DNA from: Ochotona curzoniae
Taxonomy: Eukaryota; Chordata; Mammalia; Lagomorpha; Ochotonidae
Length of the DNA stretch: 64,000 nt
Assembly: GCF_017591425.1 (NCBI RefSeq)
Contig: NW_024466607.1
Span: forward strand, 8,998,501-9,062,500
Direction: 5' to 3'
The translations under genes were made by a program, and so were the position numbers. Positions 1 through 12,980 of the stretch are shown piece by piece (positions within the stretch are counted from its first letter, which is position 1; each line of letters begins with the position of its first letter). The notes beneath the pieces are model-generated. The model was not told the DNA's origin. It made no database searches and saw only the letters and a list, made by a program, of their open reading frames with translations.

Positions 1-359
1 TCTGCCTTGGGACTTCGGTCAGGAGCTGGGATGCTGGCTTTCTGACTGGAGGCAGAGCTACTTCCTCACCTCTGAAAGTCCTGAGCGGCCCATCAGCACT
101 GACAGCTCAGGTAGTGAGGTGGCAGAAATTACGTCTGAGTATGCCAGAGCTTTTTCGGTGTGGGGAGAGGCTCAGATATTGGAAACGTACTCAGGGTACA
201 CACCAGGGAAGATACTCTCATCAGAAAGGGCAGCCGTGAGCTCTGAGGCGTGGGCCCTCCCGAGGGGAGTGAAGAGCAAGGGATCTCTTGCCCTAGCTCC
301 TGCCTAGGAGGCAGCCACCCTGTGCTGTTCTCTTGGCACAGCTAAGGGGTACCTTGCCT

Positions 360-1545
360 GCTCTCCTTTTCTGCAACTCCTCCAATCTGGCTGCCTGATC
401 ACGCCACAGACTCTTGCCTGAGTCCTCTTTCACACTGATTAGGACCAACAAGTTCTTGAGGGGCAGGATATGTCAATCTATTATAACATTTAGTACACAA
501 GTAATTGCAGCTACATGGTACCTTGGCTTTCCCATAATCCAGTCAGCTTGCAGCTGCCAGATTGTCCCATCCGCTGTTGTTCACCTATACCCATGATGTC
601 CACTTCAAAAGTATATCCAATGGGATAGACTGGACCAGTCTGCTGTACATACTGGCAAGCACAAGAACCAAGGCAGGGGTGGAACTGGTGAGGGTTATTG
701 TGGGTCACTCCGCCTAGGCTGCAGCACTCACTGGTTTGCGTGAGGGCCGAGTGTGTGGTAGGCAGGATCAGGCTGGACTGCAACTCCCACTGGTTTGTGT
801 GGAAGACAGGGCTTGAAACAGAACTGACCTAGCAATTGCAACCACCAGCATGCGCATAAGCTGATTGGGGTGACGGACCCTGTACTGGAAAGTACACACA
901 AGAATTTGGTCTGGGATCACCTCAGATGAAGTTTCTTTGGGGATCCCCCCAATCAAACTGCTAGACTCAGCACCCCAATCATGAAGAGAAGGGCAGGTTC
1001 CATAGTTCAACCATGTAGTGCACGTGTCAAGGCTGATCCTCCTCAGAGGCTCAGACGGAGCAGTGGACAGCATATCCAGGTGCACATGGATATATGGTGG
1101 TACACTAGAACCTGAATAGGACACCTGGTACCAGAACAGAGGACAGAACAAATTAATCAACACTCCAGCCAGGAGTTGGCAGTGAATACCTGGGCAAATG
1201 GAGACTCTAAGGTGGACTATGTCCGCCAGTGGATTCTGAAGAGATTTCATCGTGCTTGGAATGGCAAGATTGGCAGCAATTCAGAACTGCTGAACTACTG
1301 AAACCACTTGAGCAGTGCCCTAGAGCATGCCCCACATCAGGGACCCTGGGATGGTTGGGAGGCTGTGTGGGGCTTCTCCCTTTATCTCTCCCCTTCCCCC
1401 AGGTACAGGAAGGAAAAAGGAGAAAGTTGGAAACAATGGTTTTATCCACTTTCCTATAGTCCTGGACCCTTTGAGCCCTAATCAACTATGTAAAGATCAT
1501 CAAGATAACTAACTAAATAAAAATAAAACAAAAACACATCCAACT
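360..1545 (+). mobile_element. L1-like 3' end or unclassified lagomorph repeat with A-rich tail
   Basis: A roughly 1.2-kb block ends in a degenerate A-rich tail (ACTAAATAAAAATAAAAC near 1511). Near 725-800 it carries two related sub-units containing CTGGTTTGTGTG / CTGGTTTGCGTG. The tail and composition fit a LINE 3' untranslated region in sense orientation. The minus strand is open for 160 codons at 768-1250, but its peptide matches nothing known to me and I treat it as chance. Confidence 0.4.
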
Positions 1546-1624
1546 CCTAACCAAGTACAGGCTACATTCACCTGCCCCATCTCTCTGATGTACGTTTTCA
1601 CAGTTAACATTTTTTTCAAAAGGC

Positions 1625-1922
1625 AGAAATAGGGAGGGAGAACGAGTCAGAGAAAGACATTTTATCTACTAGTTCAATCCCCCAAATATTCACAACAGTT
1701 AGAACGAGGCCAGGTTAAAGCCAGGAGTCTGGAATCCAATGTGGCTCTCCCTCATAAGTGGACCCAAGCACTTGAGCCATTGCTTGCTACTTCCCAGGAT
1801 GCATATTAGTAGGAAACAAGAGTCGAAAGTAGAGGTGAGTCTCAAACCCAGACATTCTGACACGGGATGCAGATGTCCTAAGCGGCCTCTTAACGGCTGG
1901 ACCAAACACCTGCTGCTCCCAT
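1625..1922 (-). mobile_element. C-type SINE, old copy, antisense
   Basis: Reverse-complement C-repeat: an A-rich GGGAGGGAGAACGAGTCAGAG tail equivalent, then the core with AAGCACTTGAGCCATTGCTT and AGGATGCATATTAGTAGGAA, ending at the head near CTTAACGGCTGGACC. Heavily diverged, hence an early insertion. Confidence 0.75.
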
Positions 1923-2670
1923 GGATGCCCTCAGACTCTGCTCTGGGCAATGTGTCTCAGTGGGGCTGGTCCTTCTGCTCCTGCCTCACAACAATGTATC
2001 AAAGGAGTAGAAACCGTCATTACAGAGGGCCACTTAGTCACTAGAACCTTGAGAAACCAGAGAGGCAGTAAGAGGGCTAGGAGACAGGTGAGGAGGAAGA
2101 ATAGGGTCTGGCCCCTGCAGACTTCAACAGCACCTGCCCAGGCAGGCAGGAGATCCAGCCATCTTCAGACTCAGACTAGACTCCCACCTGACCTCACTCT
2201 GTTCTTTCAGAGTACTAATGTGTCAGACAGTTGAGTGAGAAATCAAGGAAACATCTTAATCAACGAAGACAGGTGTATGGTTTAAAATGCTCAATGACGA
2301 CAAGACGTAACAAAACACAGCAGTGCTTTGCTCATCCTCACCAACTCCTCAAAGAACTCATACTCCCCAAAGAACTTGTTTTCTAGACCCTCAGCATTTG
2401 CTCCGGGTCTCTAAATTCCACATTTTTATAGTAATCTTGTGATACATCAATGCTAATATCAGTGATTAATCTCTTATGACACATGGGTGCTGAGAAACTA
2501 GCTCTTAGATACCTCCTCCAACAAAAGTATTGCTATAAATTTCTATTAAATCAATATCCACTATTGTCACAGTGTAAATCCACTGTTGAGTCACTCAGTG
2601 TGTAATAATTACATTTTCTTTCCAGAAAGAAAACGTTTTCCCACAATAAATAACTCCCTCATTGAGGGGG

Positions 2671-2945
2671 GAGGGAGGTGTTTAGTACAGCAGTTGAGAC
2701 GCCACCCATGATAACAGCATCCCACCATGGAATGCCAGTTCTGATTCCAGCTTCCTGGAAGGCTACAGGGCGTGACTCAAGTACTTGGGGCCCTGCCATC
2801 CACACAGGAGACCTGGATGCAGTCCCAGGCTTCAGGCTTCAGGCTGGCCCAGTCTTGGCTGCTGTGGGCATTTGGGGAGCGAACTAGTAGACGGAAGATC
2901 TCTGTGTGTCTCTCTGCCTTTCAAATAAAATATTTTTTTTTTTAA
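2671..2945 (+). mobile_element. C-type SINE, old copy, sense
   Basis: Sense C-repeat with TACTTGGGGCCCTGCCATCC, GGGCATTTGGGGAGCGAACT and a CTGCCTTTCAAATAAAATA tail followed by a T-run. The head is diverged. Confidence 0.8.
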
Positions 2946-4134
2946 CTAGGAAAATTTGTTTTTTCCATCACCATCTCTGACTCTGCAGCTCTCAATGTTC
3001 TTCTGTAGCTGTTGACTCACGACAGTCCAGCCCTTGGCACTCCTGCCCCAAGCTGCACAGTGGCTCCTTCTGTCCTGCATCCACATCCACCCCTCCCAGC
3101 CACAACCACGGCTCTAGATGGGCCCCTTACTGCTTCCTTGGGATGCAGCTCCTTCTCCTGGATCCTATTCTTCCCTTTCTTATCCTGGCTCTGCATAGCC
3201 TCTATGGTCTCCTAAGAATGGGTGCCACGCAACATTATCTTGAGACTTTTGCAAGTCTGACGATTACCCTGACAGTTAACAGCATGGTTGCATATGGGAT
3301 TTTAGACTGAAAATCATGGTCACATAACTGAAGATATTTCTGCTCATCCAGCTTCTTTCCCTTTAAAATTTCCATCCTTTCCTTTTGAACTTCGGATGCA
3401 GCCCCTTGGGGTCATTTCTTGGAGGTCATCAGTTAGAAGGGTCCTCGGCCAGCATGAATCACAGGAGCACAGGAGGATGCTTCCCCACTCAGGATGTGAA
3501 CAACATATTCCATGTGGAGACACAGGGGCGTTCAAACTGTTCCTTGTCCAGATTTTAAAACACTCCTTCTGCTTCCAGCCCTCATGCCACACCTGCTTGT
3601 TGTGAGGCCTTTCATCTGGTAGTTTTTCTGGGTGCTGCACAGCAACATGGCTCATGTGTCACTGGCATCCTGGGTTTTTGTACCTCAGTCTTGTTGTTTT
3701 GGACAGATTTTTAAGAAGCAAAGTGATCAACAGTTCTCAGCATCTTAAGTGCCCTGTCCTGGTTCTCATCTTTCCTGTGTGAATCGGCCACACTAGCCAA
3801 CTCTCACCAGCTCGTTTTTGTCTCCCTTGGTCAAATTCCTCTGGCTCTCATGCAAGGCTCTCTCAGCCAGGCTCCCACTCGGCCATGCCCCATCATCTGT
3901 GTGTAATTCTGCTCCCTTCAGGCTTCCAGCAGGGGTACCTGGATGTCTGCCCCTTGCCCACACACACCATGATTGGTCCAAGTGACAGAGGCTGTGGGTA
4001 GTGTGGTCAGTGACATTAGTGGGGCAAAAGTTTTCTGTTAGTGGAGCTCAGACTCCTCACGGACCATTTTAGTTTTCAAATACTCCTCTAACAAAATCAT
4101 CACAAACTTGGTGAGTTGTTTTTTTTTTTTTAAG

Positions 4135-4505
4135 TATTTTTTTTATAGTTCTTAGGTCAGCTGCATGGGTCTCACCAAGCTCAAATCAAAGTGTCAGCAG
4201 ATTGAAAGGGAAGCCAGCTCCATGCACAATCTGTTCTTTCGCCTTTTTCAGCTTCTGTAAGCTTCCTGCTTTCCTTGGATTGGGGTTGCTTCCTCCATCT
4301 TCAAAGGCAACAATGACAGGAAAGTTCTTGCCGTGTCCCATCACTTCAACTCACCTGCCTTTCTATCTTTACTGAGTACCCAGATAATACAATATAATTC
4401 CATCTACAAACTGAAAGCCTCTTTGCCATGTAAAACAACATTCACAGGTTCAAAGGTCAAGTACATGGATATCTTTGTGTGCTGTTATTCTGCCCCACCA
4501 CAGAG
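4135..4505 (-). mobile_element. MaLR/MST-MLT1-like LTR relic, antisense
   Basis: Shows the mammal-wide string of landmarks GGTCTCACCAAGCTCAAATC, CTCCATCTTCAAAGGCAACA, CCATGTAAAACAACATTCAC and GCTGTTATTCTGCCC. The same element is seen again at 38430-38820. I recall this pattern from MaLR-class LTRs, but the exact subfamily is uncertain. Only non-coding LTR sequence is present. Confidence 0.5.
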
Positions 4506-5139
4506 ACAGAAACACTTCTACAACTTTGAAGCTAAAAACAATACTCACCTCTACCTCTTAGTCATAAACACTTACGAGGACCTTTAGCTTTTTCAAAGAC
4601 AAAAAAATCAGAAAGAAGTTTTGAAACATCCTATGGTGGAGATGGGACACACAAATGCATATCCACAAAGAACCCAGGGCATTCAAGTACATCCATATAC
4701 ACTGAGCCCAGCTTGATGGCAAGGTAACAGGTGAGCAGAAGCATGGGTGGATGGACAAGAGAAGTCATACTCAAGAGTGCCCAATGCAGGGCCCCGTGGG
4801 GAAACAGGACAAAAGGCAAAGCACTGAGTGTTATTAGAGACACTGGGGCCCCCAGAGAAATGTGAAGCACCTCATAGGGGATTGGCATGGGGTGCTCAGA
4901 GGCACCTGGGAGCTGTCCACTGCCGGTCACTTTTAGATTCAGAAGCATCTACACAGAGCAAGCCTTACAAGGAGACCTACAAGGACAGCTGGAAAGCACA
5001 AGTCAAGCCCAGAGCAGCCAGCCCCATGCCTAGGTCTGGCTGCCATCACCCTCCTATTGCGTGAAATGTTCCCAGCCACTGTGTGCCACAGGAGTGGATT
5101 CACCACCCTCACTTTTGATGCTTTTCTCTACAAAACACG

Positions 5140-5452
5140 TATGATTATGGCACAAGATAAGCTGCCACTTGCAATGCTGACATCCCACAGGAGCACCAGT
5201 GTGTCTTGGGTGCTCCACTTTCAATCCAGTTATCTGCTAATGTACCTGGGAAAGCAGCAGAAGTCTGCTCAAGTTTGACCCATGCCTCTCATGTGGGAGA
5301 CGTGGCTTCAGGCTGGCCCACCCATTGGGGCCCAGGCTCCTGAAGTCATCTGGGGAGTGAACCATTGAATCAAAGCTGCAGGTGTGTATCTATGTGCATG
5401 TGTCGCCCTCTCTCTGCAAGCCTGCCTTTCAATTACATAAATCTTAAAAAAA
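5140..5452 (+). mobile_element. C-type SINE, old copy, sense
   Basis: Sense C-repeat from TATGGCACAAGATAAGCTGC through AATGCTGACATCCCACAGG, TACCTGGGAAAGCAGCAGA and ATGTGGGAGACGTGG to CTGCCTTTCAATTACATAAA. This resembles the rabbit-shared older subfamily more than the young copies in the window. Confidence 0.8.
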
Positions 5453-5689
5453 ATATATGGGATTGTGCAACTTGGCTACTTCCTCTCTATAAATTTTCTT
5501 CTTAGAAAAGGTACCATCGGCAGGACCCACACTGTCATTTTCCTCTGACCCCACGTGCAACTGTACCTACTGATGGATGGAATGCGCTTGATCAGAGAGT
5601 AGAGCTGATGGCTGCTTTCCTGTGCCCTCACATTCTTTTGGTTCCTTCATCCTCCAGAAAGCTTCTTTCTGCTTCTTAAGGGGAGAGTT

Positions 5690-6425
5690 TGAGTGCTGGC
5701 TTACTGCTGTCCTATGACTCAATTTTGAACATTTTCAAACTTCCAAATAGTAATAGCAGGACAAATGCATAGTAGTACCATACATGCCCATATACATTCC
5801 ACCTAGACTCTTCACGTGCCAGCATAATGCCTCTCTCTCTCTCATTCTTTCTGAAATTGTTTGAGAGCTAATTGTAGTCTTCATGACACTCCACCCCAAA
5901 ACACTTCAGCTGCTTCTCTGAAGAACAAGGACATTCTGATACCTTTTCTATATACAAAAAACAATCATCATACTCCACATAGCTCATATTAGTACAGTGC
6001 TTTTTCAGTATGTAGTCTAAACTTGATGTCATACCAATTATCCTAATAAGGACACTTCCTCTCCAAAAGGCAGAATCCAACCAAAGAATTATATACTGTA
6101 TTCAGCTGACATGTCACTTCAATCTCCTTTAATTCAAACTGCTCCTATTCTTTCTTTGGTCCTTTATGACAATGAAAATTTGAAAATTCCAGGGCAGTAC
6201 TTCTGAGGACATCCTTCGATTTGGATTTGAATCATTATTTCCCTATGATTAGGTACACAATTAAAAAATCTTGGTAGAAAAAAAATGACAAAAGTAATCA
6301 TACAGCGTTCTTCTCAGCATGTCCCTTCACTAGGATGACAGAATTACGGTGGTGACTCTGAGACTTCTCCATTATAAAGATTTCATGACAGCTGTTTTCC
6401 ATGAGTGGCCCCATGTTCTGATTCT
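5690..6425 (+). mobile_element. Ancient L1M-type 3' untranslated fragment
   Basis: Shows a known mammal-wide order of landmarks: AACATTTTCAAACTTCC, ACAAATGCATAGTAGTACCA, TCCTTTATGACAATGAAAAT, CATCCTTCGATTTGGATTTG and CCTATGATTAGG. It belongs to an old L1 3' region; orientation relative to the ORFs and subfamily are not certain. Confidence 0.5.
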
Positions 6426-7789
6426 AATGTGACAAGACACTCTTCCCACTCCATGGTGAGACCTGTGGTCCTTACCTCCAACCCCTGGGTAGCACTTTGT
6501 GAGTTCTTCAATCAATGACATATGGCAAGAGTAATATTATGATTCACAAGGCTAGATCATAAATGCATATCGCTTCTACCTTGCTCTCTCAGATCCTGCT
6601 CTTGGGAACCACTGCCATGCTAGGCAGAAGCCTAAGAGGGCCCACACCGAAAGACCACAAGTCACTATTCTGGCCAACAGCCCAGCTAATGTTCCAACTG
6701 GCAGGCAGCATCAATTTCCAGTCAGGAGAGCAAAGACAATTCCAGATGATTCTAGCCCCAAGCAATCACATCTTCCTAGATGAAGCATAGGACACTGGGA
6801 AGCGGAGACAAGCTGTTCCTGCTGTCCCCTGCCTGCACGTGTGACTCACAGCACCCAGGGCTGCAATCCAGTGGCTGTTTGGGACCATTATGTTTTCAAG
6901 TAATTTGTTAGGCAGGAAAGCTTAAACAACAACTTCATCTTTCCCTATATATAATTAATAAACAATCTGATGCACAATGTGTGATTATCTTCTTAATTAT
7001 CTTTCATCTCATAGTTTTAGGTCATTTAGTTTTTGCTTCAGTTTAGCACATAGTGGCAAAATGTGGACCACCCTAGAATTACTTCCCTTCCTTAGCCTCA
7101 TTTTATTTCTATATGTTTTATATTAGGAAGAATGTGATTCTTAAAAAAAAGATTGCATTATAATTCATTTCTCTAGTTATTCATTCTGTTGGTCAAACAA
7201 AGTGTTCCAAACTGGAGTTTCAGTAGAGCTCTATCAGGCTGGTTCCTCAGACATCTACTAGTTCTTAAACAGATCTTTCATTTTTTCCCCCTATTATTAT
7301 TATTTTTTTAAATAAAGGAGGCAACCCAGGCTCACCTTGTCAATTTCCTGCTATACCATTGGAAGCATCCAGTTTTCAAGGAGCACTGGTTTCTTTCTCT
7401 TGGGTACGAACCATCATTTTAGAGCCAATATCTAGGTAAAAACAGTGCCCACTCTTACTGAGGTATCTTTATTTTGGGTGTTTTCTTCCATTGAGCAGAG
7501 CTATGGAAAATAAGTTTCTTAAAACCCAGAGTTCAAATCAATTCAACCAAACCAACACTTCAGGACTCTGCTGCTGCCGCCTCTATTCCATACAGGTCCC
7601 TCTCGTCTTCTGCGGGAACTCTTTAGCAATGTCACTACTCATTTGCTCAAACCTACAATGCAAATGATTTAGGACTGTCAGACCAGCCCTACTGCTGGAA
7701 ACAAACCTACTAAATGACATTTAACATTTTTCTTTCTTTCTTTGGACACACTATGGAGAATTATGTCCAAAAGTTATCTAAAGCTTTTT

Positions 7790-8650
7790 TTAAAGTATTG
7801 AGATAATTGTAGCTTTACTCCTAACTTGATGGTTAAGATAAAGTTAGGAATGGATATTTACTTTCATCAAATGCTCTTTGTGTATCAATTAGTATGATCA
7901 AATGATCTTTTTCTTTAGCTTTATTGATATAACAGATTACACTAATTGCTTTTCAACAGCTGAGTCAGCTTTGTATATCTGGAATAAGCCACAAACACAC
8001 ACCTGGTGTATATATACATGGTGTGTAATTCTTTTCACATATTGCTGAATTTCATTTGCAAGTGTTTTGTTCAGGACTTCTAAATTCATAAGAGAAATTG
8101 GTCTGTCATTTCCTTTGGTCTTTGGTTTGACAGCAAGGTAACAGTGGCCTCATAAAGTAAGTTTAGGAAGCATTTCTTCATCTTTCATTTTCTGAAAGAG
8201 ATTGTATAAAACTGGTTTTAATTCTTCTTAAAAAATGTGACAGAATTTTCCACAGCAAATGTTTAGACCTGGGTATTTCTTTTTCTGGCATTTTTAAAAT
8301 CAGGAACTAATTTTTTTAAAACTGGTTCCAGGACTGTTTAGGTTATCAATTTCATCTTGGCTGAGTTTCAGCATTTCACACTTTTTAAGGAAGTTGTCTA
8401 TTTCTTCTATGTTGTTAAATTTATGATCACAAAATTTAATAGCTGTGGATTCTATAATAAGGATTTATTTCATGGCTAATACTGGTGATTGGCGTCTTCT
8501 CTCATGATCTCTGTCATTCTTACTACTTTACTAATTTTGACAACTTTTTTTTTTTCCATGAATGAGCTTTTTGTTTCAGTAGCATTCCCTCTTGTTTGCC
8601 TATTTTTAAATTACATAACTTTCTGTTCCTTTTGGAGGAAAGTGGAATAA
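7790..8650 (-). mobile_element. L1 ORF2 (reverse-transcriptase region) relic, antisense, first part
   Basis: Antisense L1 landmarks include CTTTATTGATATAACAGATT, CTTCTAAATTCATAAGAGAA, ATTGGTCTGTCATTTCC, GTATTTCTTTTTCTGGC and GTTATCAATTTCATCTTGGC. The copy is old and carries many stops. The same element resumes beyond the SINE at 8655-8950. Confidence 0.75.
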
Positions 8651-8654
8651 GACG

Positions 8655-8950
8655 TGGCTCTTCAAATTTCCATTTGTGAGAGAGAAGGAGAGAACCAGCA
8701 AGAGAACGCTCATCTGTCGTGAGCAGAGTGGGGCCAGCTTGAGGCTGGTAGCCAGGTCCCCCCAATTGTAGGTCTCACACAGAGATGTCGTGGACCCAAC
8801 AACTTGAGCCATTACCTGCTGCCTCCCTGGGGACACATCAGCAGGAAGCTGGAATCAGAAGCAGAACTGGGTTTTGAACCAGGTTCTACGATATACAAAG
8901 CAGGCATCCCAGGTGGCATCTTACTCACTGTTACAAATGCCTGCCCCAAG
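8655..8950 (-). mobile_element. C-type SINE nested in antisense L1
   Basis: Reverse-complement C-repeat with ACAACTTGAGCCATTACCTG, GGGGACACATCAGCAGGAAG and TTTTGAACCAGGTTCTA (B-box equivalent). It lies inside an L1 that continues on both sides, so it is younger than that L1. Confidence 0.8.
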
Positions 8951-10065
8951 AACAATTCTTTTATCATTTCTTCCCTGTTTGAAAACTTTATTTCCTAAAT
9001 CATCTCAGTTTTCTAATATCTAAGCATGTCATTATTGCCTCTTCATTTCTGAAATATAGCTTTATTGGATATAGAAGACATGGTTTACAAACTGTTTTCA
9101 GCACTGGAAAAGAAGTGTTTCTTCTCTTGTCCTCCACAGTTTTAAATGAAAAATATCCACTGCTATTCAAATTGGTGTTCCCTGGTAAATAGTATATTGG
9201 TTTTCTCTGACTGATTTAGAAACCTTTTGTCTTCAGCTCTCAGAACTTTAATTATTATGAGTGTATATGTGGATTTATTTGAGTTTCTTCTATTTGAGAT
9301 TTCTTCAGCTGTTTGATTAGGGGCTTTCACTGCACTGTTTTGGCCTGAGGCCTCCAAGTTTCTTGCTGATCCTTACTGCTTCCTCCGCCTGCGTGGACAA
9401 AAGTACTTCCTTGTCAGCTACTTGTTGAAAGGGAATTTCCCTTCTCCATCCCCCTGCACTCTCCGTAAGTGCTAGGCTTCCAGGGTCTTTAGGTGAGGAA
9501 AGGGAGCCTCTCACCTACAAGGGACAAGGAATATTTCCTGAACAATTTGTTCACAGCAAAAAGCTCCCCTGATGGTACCAGCAGAGAAAGAATCCTCTGC
9601 TCCATGAGACCAAGAACACTTCCCGGGTCAGTGCATTTAAGCCACCTATGGTGCTTACATGGGTGTGGTCACTGTTGAGTCCCACAGAAAGGAAAGGCGG
9701 GGTGTCTTTCTCTACCTTATAGGGAGGAAGAGTATCTCTCTGGGCTATCTACTGTCAGTGGGTTCCTACTTGATTCCCTCGCTGGTGCTGCTGGACCCAC
9801 CTAGCATTTCAGTTTAACTGGGCTATCAATATTTTGGCATTGTGGGACACGAGGTTAGGGTCAAGGAGTCATGAGACACCTGTGCTGCAGTGCTGTTCCT
9901 ACAGTCCTCGGGTTTCTAGCCAGACTGCCTTCCTCTTCCTACCTTCAGAGCTCTCCAACGTGTGCCTCTCAGGTTATTGCCAGAGCTCATGGTTGTGTTT
10001 AATGGGAAGAGCTGGTAGAGTTGAGTCTAGCCATCTTGCTCTGAGCAGAAGTCCACTTAAATTTC
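8951..10065 (-). mobile_element. L1M 3' region relic, antisense, second part
   Basis: Continuation of the L1 at 7790-8650. Landmarks are AGCTTTATTGGATATAGAAG, TAATTATTATGAGTGTATAT, GTGGATTTATTTGAGTTTC and, near the far end, CTAGCCATCTTGCTC. These are familiar from antisense L1M 3' ends. The 9350-10000 part is less certain. Confidence 0.6.
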
Positions 10066-11414
10066 TCCCTCCATGTGGTTGTGGTATCAGTGTGGACAAC
10101 TTAGTCGCTGATGGGTTGCATACATAATAGTGGTCCTACAAGATCATACCATTTAGTGGCACCGTAGCATTTAAGCACACTCAATGATGTTCACACAACA
10201 ATATTGCCTAATGATGCAATTCTCAGAGTGTAGCCCTATTGTTAATCAAGCATTCCTGTACAGGGGACCTCTAACTAGTCATGGAAAATGGAATTAAAAC
10301 ATTCGTTTGGTGCAAAAAAATTGTGAAATACATGTGTATTACCGAAACTCCAAAACAATTTAAGGAAAATGCATGCTATTAAAAGAATTTCATGACTTCA
10401 AAAAATTTTGTACCAAAAACAAAGTCCTCTTTTAAATCTATTTCCATGCAAGTTCCCATGTACTTCTCTCTCTTTTCCTTATTTCAGCAGAGACCTATTT
10501 GGGTCTCAGAGTTTCAGCAGTCGATAATTCATAGGCTAGTGACTTAACATCTCCATAATTTGGAAGTTTCTCCAATCAATACTTCTTCCGACGCCTCTCT
10601 GACTACATTTAAACCCATCCCCTCCATTCTGTGCATTTTCCTCAATCTGTTGAGCCATTTGGCTGCTTTCCCTCTTTAAATTTTATTGACGCAGTTTTCT
10701 TTTTCAGATTCCTCTCGTAATTCTTATTCTTTCCATCATTAACATATGTGAGAGTCGATCTAAAAGAAACAAAAGGTCTGTTTGGCTTACTGGAATAAAT
10801 GTATCCTATTAGAATCTGCTATAAAATGAATTTCTGTGACATAAATCCCATTTTCCTGTGAAGGGCATCCCAGTCCAGTAGGGCAGAAGTGGTCACAGCA
10901 TAAAATAAGTCTGCATTTAAAAGTGCTGCCTATGTTTTTAAGATCACATGCTCATGAGGGAAGTGAAATATTTTCAATAAAACACTGCTGACAAAACATA
11001 AAATGCTAACAATTATATTTAACCACACTTAAAAAAATCACAAAATAGAAATACCAAAAATGACAGCACAACACTGTCACAGTTCTGGCAGGCTGATCTG
11101 TTACCTTGTACACAGTTCCCACAGACAGGCAAAGAGCCCCAGAGTTTTAGCAACTGGCTCAGTTTCTTCTCAGTAAACTCAAACAACCTTCACACTGACT
11201 TTTCTCCAAATATCTCACTGTTGCTTCTGCATGATTTGAACCCACCAGGTCCCTCCCAAAGCACCCTCCCTGCTACTTCCCAGTGATGTTTGTTTTTAGA
11301 TGCTGGGGGTGGTGAAAACTTGATGAGCAAGAGGGATTCTACGGTGGGTTCCTTTGCTCATGGAATCATATGGCAAACACTTCTTGAGTGTGCACACAGT
11401 AGCGGCTACACAAG

Positions 11415-11485
11415 CCAATACTTACAAAGTGTTCAGCACAGTATCTGGCACACGGTAAGGATCCAATAAATACTAAGCCATTATT
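11415..11485 (+). repeat. MIR 3' end
   Basis: AGTGTTCAGCACAGTATCTG followed by GCACACGGTAAGGATCCAAT and AAATACTAAGCCATTA is the typical MIR tail. Confidence 0.7.
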
Positions 11486-11639
11486 CTAGAATAGGTAGAC
11501 AGTGTTCAGTAAGCACCAGCAAATTAGAACATCTGCCCTATATTCTATATATTTTACCAAAAGTTAGTGCTTTCATTAGATTCCATGAGCATGTCAATAG
11601 TATTTGCTGCAGGGAAGAGGCTATGGGGAATCTGACCCA

Positions 11640-11900
11640 CAATAAGATGCTGCTTGGGAGCCCTACATCTCATAGCGGAGTGCCTGGGTTCAAGTCTGGG
11701 CTCTGCTCCTGATCACAACTAGATGCCGATGCCACGTGTGGTAGCAGGTGGTATCTCCAGTACTCGCGTTCTTGCCTCCAAAAGGGAGACCCAGGCTTCA
11801 GCACTGACTGCTGTGGGCATTTGGGGAGTAAGCCAGCAGAAGGGAGTTCTCTCTACCTCTCTCTCTCTCTAATAAAGTAAATAAATAAATAATTTCAAAT
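11640..11900 (+). mobile_element. C-type SINE, old copy, sense
   Basis: Landmarks: GAGTGCCTGGGTTCAAGTCT (B box), CTGTGGGCATTTGGGGAGTA and a CTCTCTCTCTAATAAAGTAA tail. Diverged copy. Confidence 0.8.
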
Positions 11901-12599
11901 ATTTTCGGAGACTGACCATTTTAAATAAAGACAAAGAAGCAACCTATTTTTTTTTCCCCCAGGAGAAAAGCAAGAAGTATGACACCCTACAGATTTTCAT
12001 GGCGCTTATTCCCATGGGACAATCTGTGACAGTAAATGCCTTTCTGAAATTTCAAATCATTTCAAATAAAAACAAAATGCATGGCCTTTTTTTTTAAAGC
12101 TTTTTAATGCATACTATAACAGGTAGGTAGGTTTAAGGCTAAAATCTGGGATTGCAGGATTCTAAGAATAATGAAACACTTCTAAACTGATTTCACTTTC
12201 ATTAAAATTGCATGAAACAGGATGTTATCAAGAGCCCTCACCAGAAGCCCTGGAGATCTTTAACTAAACTACTATGAAATCTGAACCTACCTCTATCAAG
12301 CCCTTTCCTCCTTCCCTGCGGCGTTTAGGAGCCACTGCACCCGAACAGTACTCCTGTCCCCAGCCTGCAGAAGGCTGCACACAGCGGCTGTCTGCGTGCT
12401 CTCCTAACATTCTTAGGTATCCAGGCACGGGCAGCTGTCATTCCCTCAGCACAGGCTGCGGTAGGGGTACCCACCCTGCCCTGGGAAGTAAGGTGCTTCT
12501 CACACCATGTCCTTCTCCCCATTTTTCCCAGCTTTCGATTCTGCTCTCTGGTGCTGTGACATGCAAAAATCACCTTCTGATGTACAATTTGAATTAGGA

Positions 12600-12980
12600 T
12601 AAGTGAGCTCTGTCAGTTGGAACCAAAAGCTTCCTAGAAGAGGCAATGGCCAGCCTATGGTATAAACAAGAAGTGGACCTTAATCAGGACAAATACTTAT
12701 AGGAAAAACACATTTCAGGCAAGATCTTAGCAGGAACACAGAGGACTAAAGGAACACCACACATATCCCAAAGCAGAGGCAGACTAATTCTGCTGGTGGA
12801 AGAGTATGAGAGAGGGCTGAACACTGAATAGACACACAGACAGGAGCTGGGGTGTTCAGACCAGGAAAGACAGACTGCAAGATGTGATCATTCTTTCAGA
12901 GACTCAGTCTGTGGCCATGAGAATCTGGACTTAGGCCTGGAGATAAAGGCCAGAGGGTTCTGAGGGTTCAAGTAACACAA
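12600..12980 (-). repeat. L2 relic, antisense
   Basis: CTTCCTAGAAGAGGCAATGG followed by ACACATTTCAGGCAAGATC and a decayed GGAACACAGAGGACTAAAGG string resembles the antisense C-terminal region of L2 ORF2. Strongly eroded. Confidence 0.4.

Noticed and set aside
768..1250. 160-codon open frame on the minus strand
   Set aside because: Inside a repeat-like block, no recognisable domain, no splice or promoter context.
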